64,000 bases of DNA from Bacillota bacterium (GCA_023433505.1 JAEZCO010000012.1:62001-126000); one strand, 5' to 3'; shown: positions 53,540 through 63,127, numbered from the stretch's first letter. The notes: generated by a model not told the origin, from the sequence alone. Numbers and translations: made by a program.

Positions 53540-54397
53540 TCAGCCTTTGATAGCGCCGGTCGTCAACCCGCCTACAAAATATTTCTGCGCAGAAAAGAAT
53601 ATAATGAAGGAAGGAAGCGAGGCAACGACAGTCATTGCAGCTATCCAATGCCTGTTGGCCCTTCCGGTGCTCATGGTACTGTTAAACAGCGACAGGCCGA
53701 TGGAAATGGTAAACTTGTCCTGGGACTTTAGAAAAATCATGGGAGTAAAGAAATCACCCCAGGCGGCAACGAAGGCCAGAACAGCCACGGCTGCCACTGC
53801 CGGCTTGATAATGGGAAGAATGATCTTGAAAAAGATCCTGAAATAGCCGGCGCCGTCAATGAGGGCCGCTTCATCCATGTCCTTCGGCACGGTCATGATA
53901 AACTGCCTGAACAGGAACATGTACATGGCGCTGCCGAAAAAAGGCTCCACAATCAAGGTGAGAAACGTATTGTTCCATCCCAGCCCTTTAAAAATCATGA
54001 ACAGCGGGATGATTTTCGCATAGATGGGTATGAACATGGTGCACATGATGGCATAAAACCAGAAATTTCTGCCTTTCCCGTTAAAACGGGCAAATCCGAA
54101 GGCAATATAACTGCACGACAGCACAATGCCAAGCACGATCATGGAAGTTGTAAATACCGTGTTCAGGAACCACCGGAAAACAGGAAGACTGGTTTTGCTC
54201 CAGATGTCTACATAATTATTCCACTGAGGGACTGACGGCAAAATCGAAGGGGGGATTTGCTGCGTCTCCCAGTAGGACTTAAGCGATGTGCTTAAAAGCT
54301 GTAAAAACGGCAGAATGAAGATCAGTGAAAACAAAATCAAAAGCAGATAGACCAATGTCTTTTTCACGCCGCTTTTGTAGCTGGCTTCAATTCGCAT
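53540..54397 (-). CDS. ABC sugar transporter permease (COG0395)
   Basis: Membrane subunit of 285 residues. Hydrophobic segments from TLVYLLLILFSLIFILPFLQ; EAA loop DMDEAALIDGAGYFRIFFKI; C-terminus FVGGLTTGAIKG. It is 3 bases after its partner permease gene. About 100 bases separate it from the binding-protein gene. Confidence 0.9.
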   Translation of the reverse strand: MRIEASYKSGVKKTLVYLLLILFSLIFILPFLQLLSTSLKSYWETQQIPPSILPSVPQWNNYVDIWSKTSLPVFRWFLNTVFTTSMIVLGIVLSCSYIAFGFARFNGKGRNFWFYAIMCTMFIPIYAKIIPLFMIFKGLGWNNTFLTLIVEPFFGSAMYMFLFRQFIMTVPKDMDEAALIDGAGYFRIFFKIILPIIKPAVAAVAVLAFVAAWGDFFTPMIFLKSQDKFTISIGLSLFNSTMSTGRANRHWIAAMTVVASLPSFIIFFSAQKYFVGGLTTGAIKG

Positions 54398-54400
54398 GAA

Positions 54401-55276
54401 TTATTCCCCTCCCTCATAATGGACCCATGAATTTGAGCTTTTCATCGAGATGAAAGTAAATATCAGCATGATGACAAACAGGATTACAGCCTCTGCGGAA
54501 GCCAGACCCAGCTTCGAATACCTGAAGCCGTCCAGATAAAGCTTGTAGACATAGAAGGTGGAGGCTCCGTCCGGCCCTCCGCTGGTAATGATGAAGGACG
54601 GCGTAAACAACTGGAAAATGAAAGTGGCTTCGATGATCAGGTTGTAAAGAATTGACGGGGTGAGCAGCGGCAGCGTTATTCCGGTAAATTTTCTCAATCC
54701 CCGGGCGCCGTCGATCTCCGCTGATTCGTAGTAGGAGGGGGAAATGCTCTGGAGTCCTGCAAGGTATATGATCATGGCTCTTCCCACCGACCAGATGCCT
54801 ATAAATACCAGTGAAAACTTTACAATATGGGGGTCGAAGAGCCAGTCTACGGGGCCAAGACCTAGCAATCCCAGCATTTTATTCACATATCCGTACTTAT
54901 TGCTGAGCAGCATCAGGACGATAATGGCAGTGGCAACCTGCGGCATAAGCGTCGGTACGTAAAAGATGCCCCTGAACAGGGTGACGCCTCTCAGCTTGCT
55001 GTTCAGAAGAAGAGCGAGGAGCAAAGCGACAATGAGATTTACAGGCAGCTGGAAAATCAGCATGAACAGGGTGTTCCACAGTGCTTGCCAGTACCTCGGA
55101 TCGCCAAACATGGAAGCATAATTATCCAGTCCGACAAATATCTGCTTTGCAATGCCGTTGTATTTGTACAAGCTCAGCACGAACGCCCACAGGATGGGCA
55201 GAAGCTGAAAGAATAAAAAGCCTATGATCCCCGGCAGAATAAATATGTACAGATACATGGTGTGTCTATTCTTCAT
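54401..55276 (-). CDS. ABC sugar transporter permease (COG1175)
   Basis: Membrane subunit of 291 residues. N-terminal helix MYLYIFILPGIIGFLFFQLL, EAA loop SYYESAEIDGARGLRKFTGI, last helix near AEAVILFVIMLIFTFISM. GGAGGTAACGGG precedes ATG. Heterodimer with the following permease. Confidence 0.9.
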   Translation of the reverse strand: MKNRHTMYLYIFILPGIIGFLFFQLLPILWAFVLSLYKYNGIAKQIFVGLDNYASMFGDPRYWQALWNTLFMLIFQLPVNLIVALLLALLLNSKLRGVTLFRGIFYVPTLMPQVATAIIVLMLLSNKYGYVNKMLGLLGLGPVDWLFDPHIVKFSLVFIGIWSVGRAMIIYLAGLQSISPSYYESAEIDGARGLRKFTGITLPLLTPSILYNLIIEATFIFQLFTPSFIITSGGPDGASTFYVYKLYLDGFRYSKLGLASAEAVILFVIMLIFTFISMKSSNSWVHYEGGE

Positions 55277-55318
55277 CCCGTTACCTCCGTATATTTCAAT
55301 TGGACTGCCCTCTGCGGA

Positions 55319-56419
55319 TTACTTGAATTCATCGATATAAACCTGTCTGTTTTCCTTGATGGACATTTCAGCGGCAAGAGAGATCAGAAACGCATCCTTT
55401 GTCTGCTCCAGACTGGCCGCAGGCTGTCTGTTCTCCGCGATGCATTGCATGAATTCAAGGCGCTGGGTCTGGCAGCCGATATGCCCAAGCCCGTGATTGT
55501 CCGTCACCGTATCGGGTCTGTATTCTGCCCGGTCGTTAAATTCGCCTCCGTAAATGCCGAAACGGTTATCCTGCCTGGATATCAGTTCCTTTCCGTTGTC
55601 TCCGATAAAGCCTATCTCCAGGCCGTCATCGGAATTGTTCATGGGTTTTAGGTACATACACAGGCTGAGCTGAGCCTTGGCGCCATTTTCATATTCGATC
55701 ATTACAAAAGCGTGATCGATGATACTGATTTTATTCATAACCTTTGGCTTGCTTATTGAGTAACTGCAGTCGATCAGGCAGCCGTGACCGTCCTTGTAAA
55801 CATGCTGTCCGCCCATGGCAAATACGCGCCTGGGGCGGGAACCGATCATCCAGTTGAAAAGGTCGAAGTGGTGGCAATCCTTTTCGACCAGGGTGCCGCC
55901 CGATTTGGTTTCATCATAGAACCAATCCTCTTGCGGGAAGCATTGCCTGAATTCCTTGCACCAGGCCAGCAGGACGCTGCCCAGTTCCTTTTGTACCGCC
56001 AGCTTGTGCGCCATGGTCCTGTAAAAGTGTGAATACCTGTAGACAAGGCCTGTTTGAAGAATAAGGCCGCTTTTATTTATTGCGGCTTCTAGCCGCTTAT
56101 AGCTGTCATAGTGGATGGTAACAGGTTTTTCCAGCAGAATGTGCCTTCCGTACCGGATGCATTCCATGGCGATTGATTCGTGCAGATAGCCGGGAACGGC
56201 GATGACAACCCCGTCTACTTCCTCTTTGGACAGCATTTCCGAGCTGCTTGTGTAGAGTGAAGGACGGTTGTTTTTAACAGCGGCGGCCGCCCTGGAAAGG
56301 ACAGCGCTGCTGGTATCGCAAACTGCCACGATCTCAGCCTCCTCCAATGCGTCAAATCCGTTTAAATGACCTGTTCCCATGTCTCCCAGCCCTATGATGG
56401 CTATTCTGGTTTTTTTCAT
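55319..56419 (-). CDS. Gfo/Idh/MocA-family oxidoreductase
   Basis: NAD(P)-dependent sugar dehydrogenase family, 366 residues. Rossmann motif AIIGLGDMGTGH, the family lysine motif LLEKPVTIHYDS, and a C-terminal beta-sheet domain. The substrate is probably a sugar or inositol delivered by the adjacent importer. ATG 56419 follows GGGGGACAAA; an upstream extension to 56542 has no ribosome site. First gene of the operon; a LacI-type operator covers its likely promoter. Confidence 0.92.
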   Translation of the reverse strand: MKKTRIAIIGLGDMGTGHLNGFDALEEAEIVAVCDTSSAVLSRAAAAVKNNRPSLYTSSSEMLSKEEVDGVVIAVPGYLHESIAMECIRYGRHILLEKPVTIHYDSYKRLEAAINKSGLILQTGLVYRYSHFYRTMAHKLAVQKELGSVLLAWCKEFRQCFPQEDWFYDETKSGGTLVEKDCHHFDLFNWMIGSRPRRVFAMGGQHVYKDGHGCLIDCSYSISKPKVMNKISIIDHAFVMIEYENGAKAQLSLCMYLKPMNNSDDGLEIGFIGDNGKELISRQDNRFGIYGGEFNDRAEYRPDTVTDNHGLGHIGCQTQRLEFMQCIAENRQPAASLEQTKDAFLISLAAEMSIKENRQVYIDEFK

Positions 56420-56594
56420 TTTGTCCCCCTGTGTTTGTGTGAGCCTTTTTAAAACATTATTTTTATTAGAGCCGTGCCTGGAGGTACCGTATTCTTGCCC
56501 TGTAATGGTTTTGCTCCGTCTGCGGAAAGTGATGGATATCAATGAAATACCCTGGATTTTGTGATATTTTTATGTAACGAACACTATAATTTTA

Positions 56595-56609
56595 CTAAAA
56601 CGTTTACAA
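56595..56609 (-). promoter_or_regulatory. LacI-type operator at the oxidoreductase promoter
   Basis: TAAAACGTTTACA (56596-56608) fits the LacI/GalR half-site pattern with central CG and overlaps a minus-strand TTGTAA/TATAGT promoter-like pair. The divergent LacI regulator is the natural candidate. Confidence 0.55.
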
Positions 56610-56746
56610 ATGTGATTATAACACCCTGATTTTTATTTGTAAATAGCTAAAATAAATTTTGTTTTCCATATACTTGCAGGCTGGAACCAAGCGGACAATT
56701 GCTAAACCCTGCTCTTTACATTGCATAATGCATATGGTAAACTGAT

Positions 56747-56759
56747 GTAAATGGTTTAC
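56747..56759 (+). promoter_or_regulatory. LacI-type operator before the LacI regulator
   Basis: GTAAATGGTTTAC is a near-perfect palindrome about 20 bases before the regulator start. It suggests autoregulation and, with the site at 56595, looped control of the divergent operon. Between the two sites I see no gene. Confidence 0.55.
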
Positions 56760-56780
56760 TAAAAATGCAAGGGGGACATT

Positions 56781-57803
56781 ATGGCTACCATCAAGGATGT
56801 CGCCAGGATGGCGAAAGTTTCTACGGCAACCGTCTCAAGGGTTTTAAACGGCGACAAGACCTACAAGGCGACGGAGCAAACAAGGGAAAAGGTTTGGAAT
56901 GCGGCACGGGAACTGAATTATATTCCCAACCAGGCTGCAAGGAATCTGTCCAGACAGGGAAATAAGCGCAGCGGCGCCGATACCGTCAGAATAGGCTGTA
57001 TCCTTTGTATTACGAAGGAAAAATATTCCGACCCGTACTTTCTGTCTATTTTAACGGGAATAGAGTCCAAGCTGGCCGAGGAGGGCTATGACCTGTCCGT
57101 CGTCAAAACAGGCTACGAGCTGCAGGACCGCAGCACGCTTTTCAATACGTTGAGCGAACCGCTTACAGGCCTGATCATCATGGAATCCCTTGACCGCGAA
57201 ATATATACGATCCTAAAAGGCAAGGTTAAACACATTATCGGCATTGATACGCTGCATTCCGATATAGACAATGTCTGCTATGACCGTTTCGAGGCTGCCG
57301 TACTGGCAGTAAACCACCTGATCGAAAAAGGACACAGGAGAATTGCCTACCTTGGAGGGGCGGACATCTCTGAAAATATAAGAAAAGAAAAACGGTATAA
57401 AGGGTATCTCAGTTCTCTTGAGGATGCAGGGATCGCTGAGGACCTGTCCATTGTGAAAAACTGCGAATGGGAGTCAAAGCTTTGCTATTCCCAGGTGCTT
57501 GAACTGCTGGACGGCCCCGGCAGGCCTACGGCAATATTTGCGGCAAGCGACCTGATGGGAATCGTGGCTTTGAATGCAATTTATGAAAGGAACTTGCGGA
57601 TACCTGACGACATAGCGGTCATCGGTCTTAGCAACATAGAAATGTCTCTTTACACCAACCCTCCCCTCAGTACCGTTAACGTACCAAAGAAGGAGATCGG
57701 CGAGATCGCGGCAAGGCTTCTGGTTGACCGAATCAAGGGAGATGACTCCCTGCCGAAAAAAATCATCATGCCTGTGAATCTGCTGAAACGCAGCTCCACG
57801 TGA
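56781..57803 (+). CDS. LacI/GalR-family transcriptional regulator
   Basis: Repressor of 340 residues. N-terminal LacI HTH ATIKDVARMAKVSTATVSRV with hinge helix (PNQAARNLSRQ), then a periplasmic-binding-protein-like effector domain from about residue 65. GGGGGACATT lies before ATG. It diverges from the oxidoreductase/importer operon and probably represses it until its sugar binds. Confidence 0.92.
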   Translation: MATIKDVARMAKVSTATVSRVLNGDKTYKATEQTREKVWNAARELNYIPNQAARNLSRQGNKRSGADTVRIGCILCITKEKYSDPYFLSILTGIESKLAEEGYDLSVVKTGYELQDRSTLFNTLSEPLTGLIIMESLDREIYTILKGKVKHIIGIDTLHSDIDNVCYDRFEAAVLAVNHLIEKGHRRIAYLGGADISENIRKEKRYKGYLSSLEDAGIAEDLSIVKNCEWESKLCYSQVLELLDGPGRPTAIFAASDLMGIVALNAIYERNLRIPDDIAVIGLSNIEMSLYTNPPLSTVNVPKKEIGEIAARLLVDRIKGDDSLPKKIIMPVNLLKRSST

Positions 57804-57886
57804 CAGCCGGAGGCAAGAATGCTTGACAGCAAATAGCTGTAATGATACTCTGACAGAGGATGATTTGTATTACGGAGGGAGTAGAA

Positions 57887-58675
57887 ATGCCGGAATTGCC
57901 AGACCTTCAAGTGTTCTCCATGAACCTTAAAAAACAGATACTGAATAAACCTATTGTTTCGGTAACCGTGAATAACAGCCGGAAAATGAATGTGCCCGCC
58001 GCTGTATTTGTAAACGGTGTCCTATATTCTAATATTGTAGATATTGTACGCGTGGGAAAGGAATTGCATTTTCATTTGTCAAATGGAAATGCCTTCAGCG
58101 TTCATCTTATGCTGCACGGAGGGTTCAACTTATCTTCGGTGGAAGAAATCGGCAGCATTAAATATAAAATCCTTTCGATTGCTTTTGAAGACAACAGCGC
58201 ATTGTCTGTTTCCGATTTTCAAAGCTTATGCACGGTGACATTCAATCCCAACAAAAGCAAAGTACCGGATGCCTTGTCGGAAAAATTCGATTATAAATAT
58301 TTTACCGGCGCGGTTAAGCGGAAATCCATCATGAATGTGAAAGCTTTTCTGACAGATCAGAATATTCTAAAGGGAATCGGTAACGCGTACGCAGACGAGA
58401 TTCTTTGGAAAGCCAACATCTCTCCCGAATCCGTTGTTGGAAAAATACCGGATGAAGCGCTTTCCGGTTTGTTCTCAGCCATCGGTGATGTTTTAAGGGA
58501 TGCAATAGGCAATATTGTAAAAATTGCACCGGATATCATCAGCGGAGAGGAACGTAGTTTTTTGAAAGTTCACAATCGCAAAAAAACGGAAACAGATGAA
58601 GGAGAAACGATTCTTGTAAAGGAAATAGCTACCAGGAAGACATACTATACAAAAAAACAGAAGCTATTCCTATAA
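57887..58675 (+). CDS. Fpg/Nei-family DNA glycosylase without zinc cysteines
   Basis: Base-excision-repair glycosylase/AP lyase family, 262 residues. MPELPDLQV gives the catalytic Pro2 and Glu3. RVGKELHFHLSNG carries the Lys57-equivalent. The H2TH motif is QNILKGIGNAYADEILW. The C-terminus (about 220-262) is where a Cys4 zinc finger normally sits, but it has no cysteine; IATRKTYYTKKQK keeps the arginine of the beta-hairpin. It is thus a 'zincless finger' type. GGAGGGAGTAGAA precedes ATG. Confidence 0.88.
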   Translation: MPELPDLQVFSMNLKKQILNKPIVSVTVNNSRKMNVPAAVFVNGVLYSNIVDIVRVGKELHFHLSNGNAFSVHLMLHGGFNLSSVEEIGSIKYKILSIAFEDNSALSVSDFQSLCTVTFNPNKSKVPDALSEKFDYKYFTGAVKRKSIMNVKAFLTDQNILKGIGNAYADEILWKANISPESVVGKIPDEALSGLFSAIGDVLRDAIGNIVKIAPDIISGEERSFLKVHNRKKTETDEGETILVKEIATRKTYYTKKQKLFL

Positions 58676-58694
58676 CGAGGCGTATCAATCCGAA

Positions 58695-58844
58695 GCCGGA
58701 TGTCAAAAAGGCAGTATATTTTTTGCCGCATTCAGCTTGTTATATACCGTATCCGCAACGGTTAACCTGTGGGATATGCCGGAGATGAGCGAGAAAGATT
58801 TCCTCTGGTCCAGCTTCGATTTGCTCTCAGACGCTTTGAAATAA
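58695..58844 (+). pseudogene. Possible remnant of a small membrane protein
   Basis: An open frame reads GSIFFAAFSLLYTVSATVNL and then WDMPEMSEKDFLWSSFDLLS to a stop at 58844. It has no good start or ribosome site. Perhaps a remnant or a non-coding coincidence. Confidence 0.2.
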
Positions 58845-58880
58845 GGCGAATCTCAGGTATAATCTTTATGGAGGTGGATT

Positions 58881-59558
58881 ATGACCAATGAACAGCAGCG
58901 GAAGATGGAGAGTATGGCATATGGCGCATTGGTACTTTTTGCATTGCTTTTGATGATCAATACCAATAACAACCCAAACGCTCTGATACAAAGAGTATTC
59001 AAACCGATTCACTTTGGAAATTCGACCTTGTATTATGCAGCGCTATTTCCATTATTGATCATATATTATTCTTTAAAGGGGATATATAGGCGGAACAATT
59101 ATAGCTTTTTAGACACCGGATTCAGGAGAATTCTTATAATTATCGTACTTTGCAGCATTTTTTCATCTTTTTCGCAAAGCGGTATCAAGCTATACAAAAG
59201 CTTCAGCAGTGATTTGAATTCAATCTATTGCTATCGCAGCAGCATGAGCTTATCGATTGAGACTGTGGAAGACAAACGGAGAATAGTTTGCAAACTGGAA
59301 CTGGAAAACTGCTCGTCAAAAGACCGGGAATTTTATGTAAAGGTAAATGTTCCAAGCTATTTGAAAGAAATAAAGGAAAAAATATTAATCAATGAAGAAA
59401 CGGTACTTGCTCTCCATGCCCGGGAAAGAAGGAAATTGGAAGTTATCTTTGATGAAAGTCTGGTTAATAGCGGCAGCCTGGCGTTTAGCGGCGTAAACAG
59501 CTTTGAATTTTCTTTGAACAATGATTCCCAGGAGGTTAAGTTTTTGCAGCGTGATTAA
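58881..59558 (+). CDS. Membrane protein of unknown function
   Basis: A 225-residue protein with three N-terminal hydrophobic segments (about 12-30, 48-64 and 77-95) and a hydrophilic C-terminal domain of about 120 residues, which probably faces outside. The C-terminal part has beta-rich character (VEDKRRIVCKLELENCSSKD). I recognise no family. ATG follows GGAGGTGGATT. It precedes uvrA by about 210 bases and does not share its SOS promoter. Confidence 0.7.
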   Translation: MTNEQQRKMESMAYGALVLFALLLMINTNNNPNALIQRVFKPIHFGNSTLYYAALFPLLIIYYSLKGIYRRNNYSFLDTGFRRILIIIVLCSIFSSFSQSGIKLYKSFSSDLNSIYCYRSSMSLSIETVEDKRRIVCKLELENCSSKDREFYVKVNVPSYLKEIKEKILINEETVLALHARERRKLEVIFDESLVNSGSLAFSGVNSFEFSLNNDSQEVKFLQRD

Positions 59559-59583
59559 CCGGTATACTGTTTTCATATTTTTT

Positions 59584-59623
59584 CGAACAAGTGTTTGCAA
59601 TTTCAGGACAACTTGGGTATAAT
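59584..59623 (+). promoter_or_regulatory. uvrA promoter with a LexA-like box
   Basis: CGAAC-AAGT-GTTTG (59584-59597) is the LexA operator with one mismatch. It overlaps the -35 TTGCAA (59595-59600); a 17-base spacer leads to TATAAT (59618-59623). LexA would exclude polymerase from this promoter, so uvrA is SOS-induced. Confidence 0.85.
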
Positions 59624-59654
59624 ATTTAGGAGCACTGAAAATAGTACTTACCGT

Positions 59655-59697
59655 TTTTCAGAAAATGCCGTACGCAATGGACTGCATTTTCTGAAAA
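59655..59697 (+). other. Stem-loop in the uvrA 5' leader
   Basis: A perfect 14-base inverted repeat (TTTTCAGAAAATGC and complement) with a 15-base loop, in the transcribed leader. No U run follows, so it is not a plain terminator. Purpose unknown; mRNA stability is possible. Confidence 0.65.
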
Positions 59698-59769
59698 CTA
59701 TACGGGAAGTTATATTTTCACCAGTGCTTATGACCCCAGAAGGGTGTCGCAAAATCAGAGGAGAACAGG

Positions 59770-62634
59770 GTGGCCGTCATGAGTGCAAACACTATATTTA
59801 TCAAGGGTGCCAGAGAGCATAACCTGAAAAATATCGATATAGAGATACCAAGAGACCAATTTGTAGTAATTACGGGCCTGAGTGGCTCAGGAAAGTCCTC
59901 ACTGGCATTTGATACCATCTATGCCGAAGGCCAGAGGCGTTATGTGGAATCACTTTCAGCCTATGCGAGACAGTTCCTCGGGCAGATGGAAAAGCCCGAG
60001 GTGGATTACATCAACGGGCTTTCGCCTGCCATTTCCATCGACCAGAAAACCACAAGCAGAAATCCGCGTTCCACAGTCGGTACGGTGACGGAGATTTATG
60101 ACTATTTCCGGTTGTTGTATGCAAGGATAGGCATTCCGCACTGCCATATCTGCGGAAAGGAAATAACACAGCAAACCGTTGACCAGATGGTGGATAATAT
60201 CATGAACCTTGAAGAGGGCACCCGGATTCAGCTGCTGGCGCCTGTTGTCCGCGGGCGCAAGGGGGAATACCACAAGCTGATTGAGGATGCCCGAAAGAAC
60301 GGCTATGTCAGAGTCAGGATCGACGGCGAAGTCATGGATATCAATGAGACCGTCAATCTGGACAAGAATAAAAAGCACACCATCGAGATTGTCGTGGACA
60401 GGCTTGTTATCCGCCCGGACATACATAAAAGGCTTGCCGATTCCATTGAGACAGTGCTGCACTTAAGCAGCGGCATTCTTGTTGTCGATGTGATGGGAGA
60501 CAAGGAGCTGCTGTTCAGTCAGAATTTTGCCTGCAGCGACTGCGGTATCAGTATTGAGGAATTGACGCCAAGGATGTTTTCTTTTAACAATCCCTTCGGT
60601 GCCTGCCCGACCTGCAGCGGCCTGGGTACCCTTTTGAAAATGGACCCCGACCTGATTGTGCCCGACCGTTCCAAGAGCCTGGCCGAAGGCGCCATCAAAG
60701 TCGGCGGCTGGAATGTGGAAAATGAAGACGGGTATGCAAGAATGTATATCAATGCATTGTCAAAGCATTATAATTTCAACCTCAATACTCCCGTGGAGAA
60801 GCTTCCGCCCCATATACTGGACATCATCCTTTACGGCACCAAGGGCGAGAAGCTGAAGGTGGTTTACGATAAGGAATATGGAAGCGGTACCTTTACATCT
60901 GCCTTTGAAGGCGTCATCAGCAGTATGGAAAGACGTTACAAGGAAACCCAGTCGGAAGGCATGAAGCAGTATTATGAAGAATTCATGAGCACCAATCCGT
61001 GTCCCGAGTGCCATGGCGCCCGGCTAAAGAAGGAAAGCCTGGCTGTGACTGTCGGAAACAGCAACATTAATAAGCTTACGGGGATGCCGGTGCAGGATGT
61101 CAGGGACTTTTTCAATGAGCTTCAGTTAAGCGAACGGGAGAAATTGATTGCGCAGCAGATATTAAAGGAAATTCACGCCCGGATAGGCTTCCTGGTAGAT
61201 GTCGGATTGGACTATCTCACCTTATCCAGGGCCGCCGGTACGCTTTCAGGGGGAGAAGCCCAGCGTATCAGGCTGGCGACACAGATCGGCTCCGGGCTGA
61301 TGGGCGTGCTTTATATCCTGGACGAGCCCAGCATAGGCCTCCACCAGCGGGATAACGACAGGCTCCTGAAGACGCTCAGACGCTTGAAGGATCTTGGAAA
61401 TACCCTGATCGTGGTGGAGCATGATGAAGATACCATGTTTGCAGCAGACCATATTATCGATATGGGTCCGGGCCCGGGCATCCACGGAGGGTATGTCATC
61501 GCGGAGGGTACGGTAGATGAGATCATGAAGAGTGAGGAATCCGTTACGGGTCAGTATCTCAGCGGCAGGAAAAGCATAGCAGTGCCTGAGAAGAGAAGAA
61601 AGCCCAACGGGAAATGGATCGAGATCATCGGAGCCAGAGAAAACAACCTCAAGAACATTACGGCCAAAATACCCCTGGGTGTTTTGACTTCCATTACCGG
61701 TGTTTCGGGGTCAGGGAAGAGCTCACTGATCAACGAGATCCTGTACAAAAAGCTTGCCGGAGACCTGAACAAAGCCAGGACCAGGGCAGGCAGCCACGAC
61801 TGCATTAAAGGAGTCCAGCATCTGGACAAGGTCATTGACATCGACCAGTCGCCCATAGGAAGGACCCCAAGGTCCAATCCTGCAACCTATACGGGAGTTT
61901 TCGACCTGATCCGGGAGGTGTTTGCGGGCACCACCGAAGCAAAGATGCGGGGCTACAAATCGGGACGTTTCAGCTTTAATGTGAAGGGCGGCCGGTGTGA
62001 AGCCTGCAGCGGCGATGGAATTATCAAAATAGAAATGCATTTCCTGCCGGATGTCTATGTGCCTTGCGAGGTATGCAAAGGGAAACGGTATAACCGGGAG
62101 ACGCTTGAGGTGAGGTATAAGGGCAAAAATATCGCCGACATCCTTGATATGACCGTAGAAGACGCTGTGGAATTTTTCAAGAATATCCCGCGGATCGCAA
62201 GGAAGATAGAAACACTTTTTGATGTAGGACTTGGCTACATAAAAGTAGGACAACCTTCAACGACGCTGTCAGGCGGCGAGGCCCAGAGAATAAAGCTGGC
62301 TACCGAGCTGTCAAAGCGTGCTACGGGAAAGACCATGTATATTCTGGACGAGCCTACGACAGGCCTGCATATGGCCGATGTTCACAGGCTTGTGGATATT
62401 CTGCAGCGTCTGGTGGACACAGGCAATACCGTCGTAGTTATAGAACATAACCTCGATGTGATAAAGACTTCGGATTATATCATTGACCTGGGACCCGAGG
62501 GAGGCGGCAAAGGCGGCTATATCGTAGCCAGCGGCACACCTGAAGCAGTGGCTGAGGTAGAGGCTTCCTATACGGGCCATTTCATGAAAAAGGTGCTGAA
62601 AAGCCAGACAGCAAAGCCGGTTATTTCACAGTGA
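59770..62634 (+). CDS. uvrA: Excinuclease ABC subunit A
   Basis: Damage-recognition ATPase of nucleotide excision repair, 954 residues. First Walker A GLSGSGKSSLAFDTIYAEGQ; zinc knuckles CHICGK, CSDCG, CPTCSG and CPECHG; ABC signature TLSGGEAQRIRLATQIGSG; Walker B LYILDEPSIGLHQRDN. The second half repeats this with GVSGSGKSSLINEI, CEACSGDG/CEVCKGKR zinc module, LSGGEAQRIKLATELSKR and MYILDEPTTGLHMADV. GTG at 59770 lies six bases after AGGAG, better than the ATG at 59779. uvrB is not seen in the window. Confidence 0.98.
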   Translation: MAVMSANTIFIKGAREHNLKNIDIEIPRDQFVVITGLSGSGKSSLAFDTIYAEGQRRYVESLSAYARQFLGQMEKPEVDYINGLSPAISIDQKTTSRNPRSTVGTVTEIYDYFRLLYARIGIPHCHICGKEITQQTVDQMVDNIMNLEEGTRIQLLAPVVRGRKGEYHKLIEDARKNGYVRVRIDGEVMDINETVNLDKNKKHTIEIVVDRLVIRPDIHKRLADSIETVLHLSSGILVVDVMGDKELLFSQNFACSDCGISIEELTPRMFSFNNPFGACPTCSGLGTLLKMDPDLIVPDRSKSLAEGAIKVGGWNVENEDGYARMYINALSKHYNFNLNTPVEKLPPHILDIILYGTKGEKLKVVYDKEYGSGTFTSAFEGVISSMERRYKETQSEGMKQYYEEFMSTNPCPECHGARLKKESLAVTVGNSNINKLTGMPVQDVRDFFNELQLSEREKLIAQQILKEIHARIGFLVDVGLDYLTLSRAAGTLSGGEAQRIRLATQIGSGLMGVLYILDEPSIGLHQRDNDRLLKTLRRLKDLGNTLIVVEHDEDTMFAADHIIDMGPGPGIHGGYVIAEGTVDEIMKSEESVTGQYLSGRKSIAVPEKRRKPNGKWIEIIGARENNLKNITAKIPLGVLTSITGVSGSGKSSLINEILYKKLAGDLNKARTRAGSHDCIKGVQHLDKVIDIDQSPIGRTPRSNPATYTGVFDLIREVFAGTTEAKMRGYKSGRFSFNVKGGRCEACSGDGIIKIEMHFLPDVYVPCEVCKGKRYNRETLEVRYKGKNIADILDMTVEDAVEFFKNIPRIARKIETLFDVGLGYIKVGQPSTTLSGGEAQRIKLATELSKRATGKTMYILDEPTTGLHMADVHRLVDILQRLVDTGNTVVVIEHNLDVIKTSDYIIDLGPEGGGKGGYIVASGTPEAVAEVEASYTGHFMKKVLKSQTAKPVISQ

Positions 62635-62652
62635 CAGGGAAGAAAGAACAAG

Positions 62653-62752
62653 AAAATTCGCTTCGATGCTCAAGCTGGAGCGAAGCGAATTTTCCTTAAA
62701 TGGTATTCGGCCAAAGCCGAATCATCAAAAGACAAGGGGGCTTGATGCCCCC
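62653..62752. repeat. Hairpin cluster after uvrA
   Basis: Three hairpins in 100 bases. GAAAATTCGCTTCG/CGAAGCGAATTTTC lies at 62653-62695 (14 pairs, 15-base loop). ATTCGGC/GCCGAAT lies at 62705-62722. GGGGGC/GCCCCC lies at 62736-62752. The first probably terminates uvrA, though its T run is short. I do not see a supportable gene in 62753-63100; a 99-codon frame here lacks a ribosome site. Confidence 0.65.
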
Positions 62753-63127
62753 GGGGCTTTTATTAAGGCATCTGCAGGAGCAGACGACTAAGACCGGGTG
62801 GGGCATGATACCTGCCTCAGTCTTGTCTCACGCCAAATCCATGTACATTTACGTGGAGGAAAGTATTCTCCGTTATTTAGGCTTAGCACGCATTATTTGC
62901 AATACCGCGTGGGCTTACAAACAGGAGCAGGAATACAAGTATGAAGAACAATATTGCGCAGTCATCGTTAAAAATGCCGCCAAGGAATTTTCCATCTGAC
63001 ATAAGTAGCACCTCCTCATTCCAAATCGTTAGCTTACTGCAATGTAGCTAATATAAATATATTCCTGTAAACAATAATCGGTTACAAATTTGATATTATA
63101 AATTTATAGTGAAATGGAAGCTTCAAT

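Noticed and set aside
62700..62999. A 99-codon plus-strand open frame
   Set aside because: It begins inside the hairpin cluster, has no ribosome site and no recognisable protein features.
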